From Candidatus Shapirobacteria bacterium (GTDB lineage Bacteria; Patescibacteriota; Microgenomatia; UBA12405), in contig VFLE01000091.1 in NCBI GenBank assembly GCA_009885205.1, positions 1-5,780 on the forward strand: DNA of 5,780 bases. The letters run 5' to 3'. Made by a program: the position numbers and the translations under genes. Below are positions 5,410 to 5,780 of the stretch, one piece after another (position 1 is the first letter of the stretch; every line of letters begins with the position of its first letter). Under the pieces are notes generated by a model, which was not told where the DNA came from, did not search any database, and saw only the letters and a program-made list of their open reading frames with translations.

Positions 5410-5481
5410 AATCCGCTTCTTAGACTATGGATTTCACCCTTATTATAAAAAGGAGGGATTTAAGGGTCTAAGACGCGGATT
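5410..5481. repeat. 16-nt inverted repeat with 40-nt spacer
   Basis: AATCCGCTTCTTAGAC (5410-5425) and GTCTAAGACGCGGATT (5466-5481) are complementary at 15 of 16 positions. Within the spacer, ACCCTTA (5436-5442) can pair with TAAGGGT (5461-5467), which competes with the outer stem. The spacer also holds AAGGAGGGATTTAAGGG, closely like 21-38. It is downstream of the minus-strand gene that stops at 5501. Confidence 0.65.
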
Positions 5482-5502
5482 TTGATGACCTTGGTTCCCC
5501 TT
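5475..5502 (-). repeat. Dispersed core abutting the last gene's stop
   Basis: These 28 bases match 55-82 at 26 positions and contain the 14-nt core TGACCTTGGTTCCC at 5486-5499. The repeat runs into the stop codon itself, sharing TT of the TTA (TAA on the minus strand) at 5501-5503. The copy at 66-79 likewise lies behind a minus-strand gene, but about 40 nt from its stop. Confidence 0.7.
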
Positions 5503-5780
5503 AACATGTCCCGTTATAATTGGAAATTCCATCCCAGTATACATTTTGCGAACTAGCCCATTTTTTTTTATCACATGCCCCCTTCCACATCAAAGCATCT
5601 TTGAAATTAATATATTGTGTTCCCTTGCTATCCGTTAGCAATCCACCGTTGGTATTATCGCCATTTAACGACAATTTGCCATTATTATAAACAGACCCTA
5701 AATTGGCCGCTCCGGGCATGGGAATATTGCATCCGCTCCCATCAGTTCTGACCTGCCAATAATCAGGACAATCGTTTGCG
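5501..5780 (-). CDS. Conserved CPDYW/WDGI virion-type protein, C-terminal part
   Basis: Only the last 92 residues are in the window. The frame is open to the right edge, so the ATG at 5719 is internal and not the start. The visible part opens ANDCPDYWQV and continues with a Gly/Asn-rich stretch (SLNGDNTNGGLL), then MWKGACDKKKWASSQNVYWD and GISNYNGTC. Cysteines fall at visible residues 4, 17, 69 and 92. The ordered motifs CPDYW, W-x2-x-C, KKW and WDGI are typical of a conserved protein of mimivirus-like and related algal viruses, usually with an N-terminal membrane anchor and a short Cys-rich outer domain; the anchor would lie outside this window. The role is not established to my knowledge; a virion membrane protein with disulfides is the likely reading. 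The TAA stop touches a dispersed repeat. Confidence 0.85.
   Translation of the reverse strand, partial: ANDCPDYWQVRTDGSGCNIPMPGAANLGSVYNNGKLSLNGDNTNGGLLTDSKGTQYINFKDALMWKGACDKKKWASSQNVYWDGISNYNGTC

Noticed and set aside
4385..5502. CRISPR array or transposon with its own enzyme
   Set aside because: Repeats are few, inverted and unevenly spaced, and no Cas or transposase gene is present; the enclosed genes are ordinary viral membrane proteins.

Overview
The window looks like a piece of a large eukaryotic DNA virus genome (Nucleocytoviricota, order Imitervirales), most likely a relative of the alga-infecting mimivirus-like group (Mesomimiviridae type). The grounds are: intronless genes packed on both strands; AT-rich spacers with no Shine-Dalgarno logic; A-rich contexts just before several ATG codons; an exact AAAATTGA early-promoter octamer upstream of one gene; repeated short hairpins just after stop codons; and several small membrane proteins of the kind seen in that group. 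The clearest is a truncated gene with the CPDYW...W...WDGI pattern. Family placements come from memory of such sequences, not from a search.

Layout, left to right: 1-122, a repeat and hairpin cluster behind the 3' end of the first gene; 123-857 (-), a multi-pass membrane protein; 858-945, a divergent promoter region with a symmetric inverted repeat; 946-1281 (+), a small single-pass membrane protein; 1260-1994 (-), a charged helical protein with a basic tail, overlapping its convergent neighbour by 22 bp; 1995-2178, a divergent spacer; 2179-3579 (+), a leucine-rich-repeat protein with a four-cysteine zinc-type module and a helical C-terminus; 3580-3757, a spacer with a repeat, a hairpin and an early promoter; 3758-4273 (+), a Trp- and Cys-containing protein of unknown function; 4274-4573, a convergent spacer with repeats; 4574-4906 (-) and 4915-5169 (+), two small membrane proteins whose start codons lie 8 bp apart; 5170-5500, a gene-free stretch with repeats; 5501-5780 (-), the C-terminal 92 residues of a conserved Cys-rich protein that continues past the right edge.

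Five of the eight genes encode small membrane or virion-type proteins. This suggests a structural/membrane neighbourhood, but no pathway can be reconstructed. Only the gene at 3758 carries a recognisable early signal. Some of the others may be late, but that rests on short TCTA motifs and is weak.

The most unusual content is in the spacers. A roughly 100-bp element lies in inverted orientation on either side of the 4574-5169 gene pair, with conserved ends and an unlike central segment. A 29-nt end module occurs three times, and a short core ACCTTGGTTCCC occurs four times, each close behind a stop codon. These look like a family of mobile or recombining 3'-flank elements that may also serve as mRNA 3'-end hairpins. 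No tRNA, rRNA, CRISPR array or transposase gene was seen.
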